DNA of 64,000 bases from Boseongicola sp. (GCA_028824715.1 JAPPCV010000174.1:1-64000), one strand, 5' to 3'. Positions 1 through 8,831 are shown, counted from the stretch's first letter. Notes: generated by a model from the letters alone, not told the origin. Numbers and translations are program-made.

Positions 1-739
1 TGTTGTTCTCGCCGATGAACTGCGCCACGAAGCTGTTTTCGGGCTCCTCGTACAGTACGTCCGGCGCAGCAAGCTGCTGGATCCGGCCGTCGTCGAACAC
101 CGCGACGCGGTCCGACATGGTCAATGCCTCGGTCTGGTCGTGGGTGACGTAAACCGTGGTGATGCCAAGCTCGTGCGCAAGGTTGGTGATCTCGAACTGC
201 ATGTGCTCGCGAAGCTGCTTGTCGAGCGCGCCGAGGGGTTCGTCCATCAGCACGAGCTCGGGCTCGAAGACAAGTGCGCGGGCGAGCGCGATTCGCTGCT
301 GCTGGCCGCCGGACAACTGGGCCGGCCGGCGACCGCCGAATTCACCCATCTGCACCATGTCCAGAGCACGACGCACCTTTTCCTCGCGCTCGGCCTTGCC
401 GATCTTGCGAACCTCAAGCGGGAACGCGAGATTCTCTGCGACCGTCATGTGCGGAAACAGCGCGTAGTTCTGGAAGACCATTCCGATTCCGCGCTTGTGC
501 GGGGGGATGTTGTTGATGGGTTTGCCGTCGAGGAGGATCTCGCCATGAGTCGCGGTTTCGAAGCCTGCGAGCATCATCAGGCAGGTGGTCTTTCCCGAAC
601 CGGACGGCCCCAGCATGGTAAGGAACTCGCCTTTTTCGATGGACAGGTTCAGGTCCTTGACGACGAGCGTTTCGCCGTCGTAGCTCTTCTGTACCTTCTC
701 GAATACCACGAAGTTGTCGGCGGCCCGCGATGCGCCCAT
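1..739 (-). CDS. ABC transporter ATP-binding protein, PotA-like (partial)
   Basis: The first about 246 residues of an ABC importer ATPase; the C-terminal part lies beyond the left window edge. Visible in order: Walker A GPSGSGKTT, Q-loop region MVFQNYALFPHM, signature LSGGQQQR, Walker B LVLMDEPLGALD and the H-loop YVTHDQTEA. The style (spacing, NNIPPHKR segment) is closest to the spermidine/putrescine (PotA) and Fe/opine branch rather than the UgpC sugar branch seen elsewhere here. The ATG at 737-739 is preceded on the minus strand by the strong Shine-Dalgarno GGGGGGA. Substrate cannot be told without the downstream permeases. It is separated from the aldehyde dehydrogenase by about 690 bp, so it probably starts its own transcript. 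Confidence 0.93.
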   Translation of the reverse strand, partial: MGASRAADNFVVFEKVQKSYDGETLVVKDLNLSIEKGEFLTMLGPSGSGKTTCLMMLAGFETATHGEILLDGKPINNIPPHKRGIGMVFQNYALFPHMTVAENLAFPLEVRKIGKAEREEKVRRALDMVQMGEFGGRRPAQLSGGQQQRIALARALVFEPELVLMDEPLGALDKQLREHMQFEITNLAHELGITTVYVTHDQTEALTMSDRVAVFDDGRIQQLAAPDVLYEEPENSFVAQFIGENN

Positions 740-1428
740 GTGGCTCCCCCCGAGGATTTGTCAACTTGCACCCAACACCAGCGGTTTCGCAATTTCAACA
801 GGGTTATGGGTGTGTGTCGGTTTTTTGACTGAATTTCGAATCACGCCATGATTGATGATTCGAAGGCTGTCTTCAATGGCGGGACGATGGCAGCCTTGGC
901 GCAAATCCGCCGACAGCACGGACAATCGAGGCCGGGATGCGTCGCGATGCCGGTCCGGGCGTCGCGGGTGTGTTGCTGAACCCCGGCCCAGAGGCGTCCG
1001 CGCATCCGGCGGGGCGACGCAACCCGACGGCACATGGCTTCGTCACGTTCTTGACGGCGGCAGGGATGGTTGAGGTTCGGGCGCTGTCCAGCGCGGAGCT
1101 TGGGCCACAGCAGGCGCGCATTCGGAACCTCGTGGAGCCGGTGCCTTCACGGGCCAGGGCTCTCGCCGGCGTGGACGGAGGCGGAGAGTTCTTGCTGGAC
1201 GCGACGTGCGGCGACGTCGCCTGCGCCTTCGGCCATGACCTTGATCGCAACCTGGAGGATCCGGATGGCATGCCTCCTGAACCCGACGCGCTGGCACTGC
1301 ATCTTCGGTGGAGCACCTGCGGACTGCCGGGCGGTTCCTGCGGCTCCAGGGCGGGATGACTTGCATGCATTCCAGCGAATCTTCCGGCGCCGGCGATCCG
1401 GACATTGTGCCTGGCCAATTCCAGCCGT
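740..1428. other. Intergenic stretch without a recognisable gene
   Basis: About 690 bases between the ABC ATPase start and the aldehyde dehydrogenase stop. All six frames hold open stretches of GC-rich low-complexity type (Arg/Pro/Ser rich), none with a family motif or convincing ribosome binding site. It must contain the promoter of the ABC gene. It may be decayed coding sequence, but I cannot name a source. Confidence 0.5.
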
Positions 1429-2907
1429 TCACCGCATTGTGAACGGGTTGGCCATCGGTGTGTCGGCCGTGTTGATCCAGGTTGTCTTGGTGCGGGTGTA
1501 GTCAAGGACTGCCTCGATCCCGGCTTCGCGTCCGTATCCCGAATGACCGTAGCCGCCGAAGGGCGCTATTGGGGAGATCGCGCGGTACGTGTTTACCCAG
1601 CATATGCCTGCCTTCAGGCGGGAGGACACGCGGTGGGCGCGGGCCAGGCTGTTCGTGAAGACACCTGACCCCAGGCCAAAGACCGTGTCGTTCGCCAGCC
1701 GGATCGCGTCTTCTTCGGTGTCGAAGGGCAAGAGCGACATGACTGGACCGAACATTTCAACCTCAAGGGTGCTGATGTCGGGTCCGGCACACTCCACCAG
1801 CGTCGGCTGCATGTAGTTTCCGGGCCGATCAAGCGGCGCGCCGCCAAAGTGGATGATTGCGCCCTGGCCGACCGCCTGCGCAAGTGTCGCCTCGATCTTC
1901 TCGATCTGAGCCCTTGTGCAGAGCGGTCCGACATGGGTCGCAGGATCAAGCGGGTCCCCGATGGTGATGCTGCCGGCTCTCTCCGCAATCCTCTCGACCA
2001 GGGTTCCCAGTATTCCCCGTTGCACCAGCCCTCGCGAGCCAGCGACGCAGCTTTGGCCCGACGCGCCAAAATTCCCTGCGATCATTCCATTGATCGCGCT
2101 GTCCAGATCGGCGTCATCGAACACAAGGATGGGCGACTTGCCCCCCAGTTCCAGCGTCGTTACGGCAAAATTTTCGGCTGAATTCCGTATCACGTGGCGC
2201 GCAGTCTCCGGCCCGCCGGTGAAGGCGATTCGCGCCACATCCGGATGGCGCGTAAGTGGAATGGCGCAGCTTTCCGCGTCCCCCGTGATGACCGAGACGA
2301 CGCCAGGGGGAAAGCCGGCCTCGTCGATCAGCCGGGCAAATTCCAGCATCGGGGCAGGCGCGATCTCTGACGCCTTCAGGACAACGCTGCACCCGGCGGC
2401 AAGCGCCGGGCCAAGCTTGGTAGCTGCCAGGAACATCTGCGCGTTCCACGGCACGATGGCGGCAACCACGCCAATCGGTTCACGACGCGTGAAGACATGC
2501 ATGTCTGGCTTGTCGATCGGCAGCACGGCGCCTTCGATCTTGTCAGCCAGCCCGGCGAAGTACCGGTAATAGCCCGCGACATAGGTTGTCTGGCCCGCGG
2601 TTTCCGCCAAGAGCTTGCCGCTGTCAGTGGTCTCCAGGCGCGCAAGCCGCTCGGCATTCTGTTCCACAAGGTCGGCAAGCCTGAACAAGAGATGTCCTCG
2701 GGCCGTCTGGGTCAGATCGCGCCAGGCCGGATCCTGGAGCGCCCGGCGGGCGGCGGCAACGGCATGATCGACATCTTCGGCTGCCGCACAGGCAAAGGTC
2801 GCCCAATCCTGTCCATCAGCCGGATTCTGCGATGTCATGACTTGCGCGGCGGCACCGTCCGTCCAGGACCCGGCGACATAGAGCTGAAAGTGCGGCCTTT
2901 CGGTCAT
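1429..2907 (-). CDS. NAD(P)-dependent aldehyde dehydrogenase
   Basis: A 492-residue ALDH-superfamily enzyme that oxidises an aldehyde to the acid. Visible: the general-base motif TLELGGKSP, the catalytic Cys in GASGQSCVAGSR, cofactor segment FTGGPETAR, and C-terminal EMFGPVMSLLPF and FGGYGHSGYGREAG. The ATG at 2905-2907 is chosen because GAGGA lies 7-8 nt upstream; an in-frame TTG at 2922 is less likely. It begins 7 nt after the stop of the luciferase-like monooxygenase, so it is the last gene of a four-gene minus-strand operon. It likely oxidises the aldehyde released by the monooxygenase/hydrolase steps; the substrate is unknown. Confidence 0.93.
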   Translation of the reverse strand: MTERPHFQLYVAGSWTDGAAAQVMTSQNPADGQDWATFACAAAEDVDHAVAAARRALQDPAWRDLTQTARGHLLFRLADLVEQNAERLARLETTDSGKLLAETAGQTTYVAGYYRYFAGLADKIEGAVLPIDKPDMHVFTRREPIGVVAAIVPWNAQMFLAATKLGPALAAGCSVVLKASEIAPAPMLEFARLIDEAGFPPGVVSVITGDAESCAIPLTRHPDVARIAFTGGPETARHVIRNSAENFAVTTLELGGKSPILVFDDADLDSAINGMIAGNFGASGQSCVAGSRGLVQRGILGTLVERIAERAGSITIGDPLDPATHVGPLCTRAQIEKIEATLAQAVGQGAIIHFGGAPLDRPGNYMQPTLVECAGPDISTLEVEMFGPVMSLLPFDTEEDAIRLANDTVFGLGSGVFTNSLARAHRVSSRLKAGICWVNTYRAISPIAPFGGYGHSGYGREAGIEAVLDYTRTKTTWINTADTPMANPFTMR

Positions 2908-2914
2908 GGCATCC

Positions 2915-3949
2915 TCATGCAAGAGCGGGCATCACGTCGCCGATGAACCGCGCCAGCGACGCACGCTTGCGATCTATCGTCATGCCGCTGTCGATCCAAA
3001 GCGCAAATTCGTCATAGCCCAGGTCCTCGTAGCGTTTCAGCCGGTCGATCACCTGCTGCGCGGTTCCGATGGTCAGATCAGCCTTGATCGCTTCGGGAGA
3101 GATCATCTTGTTGGCGGCGATCTCTTCCGCGCCAAGTGCCTGGATCAGCCCCTGGGACACGGGGCGCTTGTTCTGGAACCACGCCCCGAAATAGGCGAAG
3201 TACCGCGTCAGATCCTGCACGGCCTGGTCGATGTCCTCGGCATCGGTCCCGACATAGGTGTGATGCAGCAGCAAGATCTTGGGACGCGGCCCGTCATGGC
3301 CTGCGCAGGCGTCATTGAAGCGGCCCATCAAGGATTCGATTTCCTCGTCGCCCTGCCAAAGCGGTGTAACCTGCACGTTGAAGCCGTTCTGCACTGCAAA
3401 CTCGTGACTGTTGGGGTCGCGGGCGGCAATCCAGATGGGCGGACCGCCAGGTTGCGCCGGTTTGGGCGAGGACGTGGACGCCGGGAAGCTGTAGTACTTT
3501 CCGTGATGGGCGCAATCGCCTTTCCACAACTGGCGCAGCAAGGGTGCGGTTTCCCGCATCCGCTGTCCGGCATCCCAGGCGTCCAGCCCAGGCATGAGGC
3601 GCTCGTATTCATAGGAATAGGCGCCACGCGCGATTCCGAGTTCGAGCCTGCCGCCCGTCATCAGGTCGGTCGCGGCAGCCTCGCCGGCCAGCTTGATCGG
3701 ATGCCAGAACGGCGCGATGACGGTGCCGGTCCCCAACCGGACATTCCTGGTGCGATGCGCCAGGTCCATGATCGAAAGGAAGGGGTTCGGCGCAATGGTG
3801 AACTCCATTCCGTGATGCTCACCAGTCCAGATCGCCCGCATACCGCCGTCGTCAGCCATTTGGCACAGCGAAATGAAATCCTCATAAAGCTCGGCATGTG
3901 ACTGTGCGGGAGTCAGGCGCTCCATATGGGCAAACAGCGAGAACTCCAT
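2915..3949 (-). CDS. LLM-class flavin-dependent monooxygenase (luciferase-like)
   Basis: A 344-residue protein of the bacterial-luciferase-like TIM-barrel family, which use reduced FMN and O2 to monooxygenate organic substrates. Family features: N-terminal MEFSLFAHMERL, the barrel strand AIWTGEHHG, the TGTVIAPFWHPIKLAGE segment and GGRLELGIARGAY. The ATG at 3947-3949 has TAGGAGCC just upstream. Reading frame exists upstream of this ATG, but it overlaps the reductase gene and lacks family resemblance. It starts 11 nt after the flavin reductase stop, which fits a two-component monooxygenase. Substrate unknown; Baeyer-Villiger-type oxidation of a cyclic ketone or oxidation of a nitrogen compound are both possible. 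Confidence 0.92.
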   Translation of the reverse strand: MEFSLFAHMERLTPAQSHAELYEDFISLCQMADDGGMRAIWTGEHHGMEFTIAPNPFLSIMDLAHRTRNVRLGTGTVIAPFWHPIKLAGEAAATDLMTGGRLELGIARGAYSYEYERLMPGLDAWDAGQRMRETAPLLRQLWKGDCAHHGKYYSFPASTSSPKPAQPGGPPIWIAARDPNSHEFAVQNGFNVQVTPLWQGDEEIESLMGRFNDACAGHDGPRPKILLLHHTYVGTDAEDIDQAVQDLTRYFAYFGAWFQNKRPVSQGLIQALGAEEIAANKMISPEAIKADLTIGTAQQVIDRLKRYEDLGYDEFALWIDSGMTIDRKRASLARFIGDVMPALA

Positions 3950-3960
3950 GGTCAAGGCTC

Positions 3961-4866
3961 CTATCTGATCTCGTGCCGGTCGCCGGACGCCTCGTCGCCG
4001 ACATAAAGGGTGAAGTCTCGGGTGCTGTGTTCGAGGGCAAATCGCTTGCACAGGGCGGCAATCGCCGGCGTCTCGAAGGTCAACCCGGCAATGTCGTCGA
4101 TCGGGACAAGCTGCCCCTCCAGCGCGCAGTCTTGCGTGGCTTGCGCCAGAAAGCATGTGTAGTGGGTGTTGGTCGGCCTGTCGTCAAAGATGGAATAGGC
4201 GCTCCCCAGTCGAACGGAACCGGCCAATCGTTCCTCCATCGCGGCGCGAAGATTGCCTGGAGCCTCGAACTCGAACTGCGGAGGACGCATCCCGCCCGGC
4301 GTCTCTTCCAGCAGGATATGGCCGTCGCGTTCGACCAACACTGCCGCTACGATCCGGCGGGTGCTGTCGACAACCATCGCGGCGCGTTCCAGGCCCAAGC
4401 TGAAATACTGCCCCCTCGCATAGCCAAGCCCCAACCCGTCCCTTTGCGTGAACCCGGTAATCTGCCCCAGAAGTATCGTGTGATCGCCCGCAGGGATGGA
4501 TTGCGTCCTTCGGCAGGAAAACTGCGCCACGGCGCCGTCGATCACGGGAATTCCGTTGGCGTCGGAGCCATGGGCGATCCGGGCGAACCGATCCCCCTTG
4601 AAGCTGGCAAAGACATTGGACACTCCTTCCTGCCCCTCGGCCAACACCGACACGGCGAAATGAGTGCAGGTCTCGAAAATGTCGTGGCTTGACAGTGAAC
4701 GACCGAGGCAGACCAGGAGCATTGGAGGATCGAGGGAAACCGAAGAAAAGGAATTGGCGGTGAACCCAAGTGGCGCTCCGCTGCTGTCCCGCGTCGTCAC
4801 GACGGTCACGCCGGTCATGAACCCGCCAAATGCATCGCGCAGGGCGCTGGGGTCGGTTGCAGTCAT
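3961..4866 (-). CDS. Flavin reductase with C-terminal Nudix-like domain
   Basis: A 301-residue protein. Residues 1-155 are a flavin reductase domain (FGGFMTGVTVVTT, GFTANSFSSVSLDPP) that supplies reduced FMN to the neighbouring luciferase-like monooxygenase. Residues about 165-301 form a second domain beginning IVAAVLVERDGHILLEETPGG, which resembles the first strands of a Nudix hydrolase but lacks a complete Nudix box. Simple flavin reductases are usually 160-190 residues, so the extra domain is notable. Its start overlaps the stop of the hydrolase gene by 4 nt (ATGA), so the genes are translationally coupled. Confidence 0.9.
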   Translation of the reverse strand: MTATDPSALRDAFGGFMTGVTVVTTRDSSGAPLGFTANSFSSVSLDPPMLLVCLGRSLSSHDIFETCTHFAVSVLAEGQEGVSNVFASFKGDRFARIAHGSDANGIPVIDGAVAQFSCRRTQSIPAGDHTILLGQITGFTQRDGLGLGYARGQYFSLGLERAAMVVDSTRRIVAAVLVERDGHILLEETPGGMRPPQFEFEAPGNLRAAMEERLAGSVRLGSAYSIFDDRPTNTHYTCFLAQATQDCALEGQLVPIDDIAGLTFETPAIAALCKRFALEHSTRDFTLYVGDEASGDRHEIR

Positions 4867-5642
4867 CTGGACGCCTCGCGGACCAGGACGGCAAGCTCTG
4901 CATTCACCGGGACCGCATGCGTCATGGGCAACATGTGCGCGGCGCCCTCGACGATGACGGCACGGCCATGCGGTGCGATCCGTGCCATCGCCTCGCTCAT
5001 TTCCGGCGTGGAATTGGGCTCCTTTGCACCGGTCATGAACAGCGCCGGGCAGGACAGGCGCGCCAGGTCCGCATCAGCAGGTCCATTCTCCGCCGCGAAC
5101 ACCTCATAGGCCGTCTTGTAGTGCTCAGTGACGACTCCGGTCAGCCATTCCCGGCATGCACGCCGCTCGGGAGTGTCCCGATCGGCAAACCAGCGCGTCA
5201 AGGTGGCTTCCGGATCGGAATCTCCCGCGGCAGACAGCTCCGTCGCGCGCCGCCGCACTGCCTCCGCGGCCTTTGGACTGCGACGGTAGATGGCGTTCAG
5301 CGCAGCAACGCCTTTGACCAGATGCGGATGACGGACTGCCAGGTCGAGTGCGATCATCGCACCCATCGAATGACCGGCCACAACACCTGGCGCATCGATT
5401 GCGTCCGCGATGCGGTCCGTATACTGCGTAATCGTCGCAGGATACGGCAAAGCGCGGCTGGCGCCGTGGCCCGGAAGGTCAAAGGCACGGCAATGCCGGG
5501 TCGTTGACAGCTCGCTGACTTGCGCCATCCACGCCTCCGCCCGCAGGCCCACGCCGTGGACAAGATACAGCCTGGAGCCCGTTCCGGCACGAATGAAGCT
5601 GACGCCTCCGGCTTCAGATCGCGGTTGGTTTGTCCACGTGAT
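4863..5642 (-). CDS. Alpha/beta hydrolase, first gene of the monooxygenase operon, start codon uncertain
   Basis: Alpha/beta-hydrolase fold protein. The conserved oxyanion segment LYLVHGVGLRAEAW, nucleophile elbow VAGHSMGAM, and late catalytic His in EGAAHMLPMTH are all in one frame. The first conventional start in that frame is a GTG at 5550-5552, which falls after the HG oxyanion motif and would give a crippled 229-residue protein. Frame and family resemblance continue upstream to about 5642 (ITWTNQPRSEAGG), but no ATG, GTG or TTG is present there. A GGAGG lies 12-16 nt further upstream at a suitable distance from a missing start. Either the start codon has mutated or a non-standard start is used. 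It may hydrolyse an ester or lactone made by the monooxygenase. Confidence 0.78.
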   Translation of the reverse strand: MTWTNQPRSEAGGVSFIRAGTGSRLYLVHGVGLRAEAWMAQVSELSTTRHCRAFDLPGHGASRALPYPATITQYTDRIADAIDAPGVVAGHSMGAMIALDLAVRHPHLVKGVAALNAIYRRSPKAAEAVRRRATELSAAGDSDPEATLTRWFADRDTPERRACREWLTGVVTEHYKTAYEVFAAENGPADADLARLSCPALFMTGAKEPNSTPEMSEAMARIAPHGRAVIVEGAAHMLPMTHAVPVNAELAVLVREASR

Positions 5643-5949
5643 TGCCCAGATCCTCCAGGTCCTGATTTCTGTTTCCTACGCGATGACTTGGCCGGTTCGG
5701 AATCGCGGTTCCCGGTGCGACGACCAATTCATCGGCGCGAGATGCATCGTGAGTCAAGAACTGCACGAAAAGATCTTTCGACCGCCGCCCGGCGTCGCTC
5801 GCGTTCATCACGGGGACCTCGACTGCCGCGATGGCCGGGCCGTTCGTGCAATTGAACGACGGACAGGCCCAAGGTTCCGCGCTCCGGCTGAAGAAGTGGC
5901 CAAACCGCAAAGCCTGTATCTGGCACGAGGCGTTGAAAACACGCTCGAA

Positions 5950-6125
5950 GTCGCCTGAAACCGTCCGCCGCGGAACCGCTCGAACACGTTCTTCCCGTTG
6001 CTGACGTGCTTCGGCAGGTCGCGCCACGGCGAACCCGTGCGGAAGCTCCGGGGCACCGCCTCAAGAAGTTGCCGGTTGACCGCCGCGGTGGCGCCGGGAT
6101 CGATCGCCTTGCCGGGGCGGCATGG
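5950..6125 (-). mobile_element. IS5-family transposase relic
   Basis: Read on the minus strand, this stretch gives the characteristic N-terminal block of IS5/IS1182-type transposases: PGKAIDPGATAAVNRQLLEA followed by FRTGSPWRDLP and KNVFERFR. After that the match dissolves, the frame shifts, and there is no DDE catalytic region or flanking inverted repeat that I can see. It sits directly upstream of the hydrolase gene that lacks a start codon, so past insertion and decay may have damaged that gene's 5' end. Confidence 0.7.
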
Positions 6126-6402
6126 GCTCGACCCGCGCCGAACCTGCGTCCGTCAGCACCGTCCTGTCAACATTCATCTTGGCGTCTGCGGGTCTTGCCT
6201 GTGCCGCCGTTCCAGCGGTCATTGGGGCAGGAACCGTCATCGAACCGCCAGAATCGCAACCCGATTGTCAAAGGACCCCAGTACTGTCAAATATAGCTTT
6301 GCGCGCGTCATGTTTGTTGTGAGGGCAGGCGCCACCGGTGTCGAAGATTCGCGCGCATCTGCCGCAAACTCGCCGGAGTCGGCGCACACAGGAGATTCGA
6401 GG

Positions 6403-7434
6403 TTGGGAGAGCCGGTAATCAGAACCATGGAAGACTTCGCAGCGGCGAGTGGCGTCTCGCGCCCGACTGTCTCGAAATACTTTCACGACCCGGGAAGTGT
6501 CCGCAAATCGACCCGCGAGCGGATCGAGGCCGCACTGGAACAGTACGACTATCGCCCGAACATTTACGCGATGAACCAGAACCGCCTGCTCACGAAGAGC
6601 GTAGGCATCATCGTTCCATACCTTGCTGACCCTGTCTTCGCGGAGATTGCGAGAACCCTGGAACGCCGCTGCATCGAGGCCGGTTTCCATGCGACACTGT
6701 TCAGCTCGCACGGCGAGCGGAAACTCGAAAGCGAGGCTCTAAACAACCTTAGGTCACTGCGTCCGTCGGGTGTGCTGCTGGCCCCGCTCGGCCGGAGCTC
6801 CGACCGGGATCACATTGCCCGGTTTTGCGAAGAGGTCCCGACGGTCCTGCTGGACAGAAACATTGCGGGAATCGGGGAAGCCTTTGTCGGCTCGGACAAT
6901 CAAAGCTTCGTGTCGCAGAGCGTTGACTACCTTACCCGGACCGGGGAGCCGCCGTGCTTCTTCGAGATGAGGAACCCGGGCAACCCGAACTCGCTCGCGC
7001 GCCACCGATGCTACATCGAAGCCATGGAAAGTCACGGGTTGGAGCCGATGCTTGTCCAGGTGGAAGGCGAAGGCTGGAACCTTGAAGAAATTGGCTATCA
7101 GGGTGGCATGCGCGCACTGCAAGGGCATTCATTTCCCACCGACACGGTCCTTTGCAGCAACGACCGTCTTGCCATCGGGCTCTTGGCTGCCTGTTACGAG
7201 AGGGGGCTGCGCATCGGACGCGGAAGCGGCTGCGCACTGCGTGTGGCCGGCCACGATGACCATCCTTATTCGCGCTTCACCTGCCCGCCCCTGACCACCG
7301 TGGCTCACGAATACGACCTGGTGGCGGACTGCGGTGCCGAAACGCTGCTCAGATTGATCGAGGCGGGCGGCCGATTCGACGACCGGACGGAAACCCTGTT
7401 TTCCGCGCGTCTCGTGCTTCGCGCATCCGCGTAA
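6403..7434 (+). CDS. LacI-family transcriptional regulator of the polyol operon
   Basis: A 343-residue LacI/GalR-type repressor. Residues 9-45 are the helix-turn-helix (MEDFAAASGVSRPTVSKYF), followed by the hinge (RPNIYAMNQNR) and a periplasmic-binding-protein-like sugar-sensing domain (VGIIVPYLADPVFAEIARTL, TVLCSNDRLAIGLLA). The TTG start at 6403 is preferred because AGGAG lies 8 nt upstream; an ATG at 6427 would cut into the first helix. Open frame upstream of 6403 has no family resemblance. It directly precedes smoE, with a candidate operator at 7437-7450, so it probably controls the polyol genes in response to a sugar or polyol ligand. Confidence 0.92.
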   Translation: MGEPVIRTMEDFAAASGVSRPTVSKYFHDPGSVRKSTRERIEAALEQYDYRPNIYAMNQNRLLTKSVGIIVPYLADPVFAEIARTLERRCIEAGFHATLFSSHGERKLESEALNNLRSLRPSGVLLAPLGRSSDRDHIARFCEEVPTVLLDRNIAGIGEAFVGSDNQSFVSQSVDYLTRTGEPPCFFEMRNPGNPNSLARHRCYIEAMESHGLEPMLVQVEGEGWNLEEIGYQGGMRALQGHSFPTDTVLCSNDRLAIGLLAACYERGLRIGRGSGCALRVAGHDDHPYSRFTCPPLTTVAHEYDLVADCGAETLLRLIEAGGRFDDRTETLFSARLVLRASA

Positions 7435-7436
7435 TT

Positions 7437-7450
7437 TTTCACGCGTAAAA
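7437..7450. promoter_or_regulatory. Candidate LacI-type operator upstream of smoE
   Basis: TTTCACGCGTAAAA is a near-perfect palindrome centred on CG (only the pair at positions 4 and 11 does not match), the usual symmetry of LacI-family operators. It lies just after the regulator stop and 7 nt before the -35 hexamer of the smo promoter. Confidence 0.45.
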
Positions 7451-7456
7451 TTGTTA

Positions 7457-7484
7457 TTGACACGCGCTGGCTTCGTGCTAGTGT
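7457..7484 (+). promoter_or_regulatory. Sigma70-type promoter of the smo operon
   Basis: A perfect -35 TTGACA (7457-7462), 16-nt spacer and -10 TAGTGT (7479-7484) lie 32 nt before the smoE start. It is the best -35 hexamer seen in this window. Confidence 0.6.
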
Positions 7485-7516
7485 TGCGTTGCGATTTAAC
7501 CCTAGGGAGGATTCGA

Positions 7517-8818
7517 ATGTTTCTCAAGAACGCACTCCGCGCGGCCACTGCACTGTCGCTTGTCACAGTCGGCAGCGCCTATGCGGAAACCATAACCATC
7601 GCCACTGTCAACAACGGCGACATGATCCGCATGCAAGGATATACGGACGACTTCACCGCCAAGACCGGCCATGATGTCGAATGGGTGACCCTCGAGGAGA
7701 ACGTGCTGCGTCAGCGCGTGACCACCGACATTTCGACCAAGGGCGGCCAGTTCGACATCATGACCATCGGCATGTACGAAACCCCGATCTGGGGTGCCAA
7801 CGGCTGGCTGGTGCCGCTGAACGATCTGTCGGCCGAATACGATGTCGACGATATCCTGCCCGCCATGCGCGGCGGTCTGTCGCATGACGGCACGCTCTAC
7901 GCTGCGCCGTTCTATGGCGAGAGCTCCATGATCATGTACCGCACCGACCTGATGGAAAAGGCCGGGCTCGAGATGCCCGCAGCGCCGACCTGGGAATTCA
8001 TACGGGAAGCCGCCGCGGCGATGGATGACCCCGAAAGCGACATCAACGGTGTCTGCTTGCGCGGCAAGGCCGGCTGGGGTGAAGGCGGCGCCTTCATTAC
8101 CGTTACGGCCAACTCGTTCGGCGCGCGCTGGTTCGACGAGAACTGGCAGGCCCAGTTCGATCAGCCGGAGTGGAAAGAGGCGCTGACCTTCTTCGTCAAC
8201 CTGATGAACGACTACGGCCCGCAGGGCTACGCCACCAACGGCTTCAACGAGAACCTGTCTCTGTTCCAGCAGGGCAAGTGCGGCATGTGGATCGACGCAA
8301 CCGTTGCGGCGTCCTTCGTGACCAACCCCGATGACTCGACCGTCGCGGACAAGGTCGGCTTTGCGCTGGCGCCTGACACCGGGCTCGGCAAACGCTCGAA
8401 CTGGCTCTGGGCCTGGGCACTGGCGATCCCCGCCGGCACCCAGAAAGAAGCGGCTGCCAAGCAGTTCATCGAGTGGGCCACCTCGAAAGAGTACATCGAG
8501 CTCGTCGCGGCGAACGAAGGCTGGGCCAACGTGCCACCAGGCGCCCGTACCTCGCTTTACGAGAATCCGGACTACCTGGCAGTGCCGTTCGCGCAGATGA
8601 CCCTCGATTCCATCAACGCGGCGGATCCCACCAACCCGACCGTCAAACCGGTGCCCTATGTCGGGATCCAGTTTGTCGCCATCCCCGAGTTTGCCGGCAT
8701 TGCAACGGAAGTCAGCCAGGAGTTCTCGGCTGTCTATGCAGGCCAGCAAACTGTGGATGAGGCGCTGGCCAAGGCGCAAGCGCTGACCACAGACGCAATG
8801 GAAGCGGCCGGCTACTAG
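7517..8818 (+). CDS. smoE: Sorbitol/mannitol ABC transporter, periplasmic binding protein
   Basis: A 433-residue extracellular solute-binding protein of family 1. Residues 1-23 are a Sec signal peptide (cleavage after GSAYA). The mature protein begins ETITIATVNNGDMIRMQ, typical of Rhodobacter SmoE. The ATG at 7517 has AGGGAGG 6 nt upstream. It captures polyols in the periplasm for SmoFGK. It is separated from smoF by 115 nt containing a strong stem-loop, an arrangement that usually allows higher expression of the binding protein than of the membrane parts. Confidence 0.95.
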   Translation: MFLKNALRAATALSLVTVGSAYAETITIATVNNGDMIRMQGYTDDFTAKTGHDVEWVTLEENVLRQRVTTDISTKGGQFDIMTIGMYETPIWGANGWLVPLNDLSAEYDVDDILPAMRGGLSHDGTLYAAPFYGESSMIMYRTDLMEKAGLEMPAAPTWEFIREAAAAMDDPESDINGVCLRGKAGWGEGGAFITVTANSFGARWFDENWQAQFDQPEWKEALTFFVNLMNDYGPQGYATNGFNENLSLFQQGKCGMWIDATVAASFVTNPDDSTVADKVGFALAPDTGLGKRSNWLWAWALAIPAGTQKEAAAKQFIEWATSKEYIELVAANEGWANVPPGARTSLYENPDYLAVPFAQMTLDSINAADPTNPTVKPVPYVGIQFVAIPEFAGIATEVSQEFSAVYAGQQTVDEALAKAQALTTDAMEAAGY

Positions 8819-8831
8819 GCCATCCTCCCTG

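Noticed and set aside
5998-6402. N-terminal extension of the LacI regulator by 135 codons.
   Set aside because: It overlaps the IS5 relic on the other strand and precedes a normal LacI helix-turn-helix; a TTG with good RBS at 6403 fits the family length.
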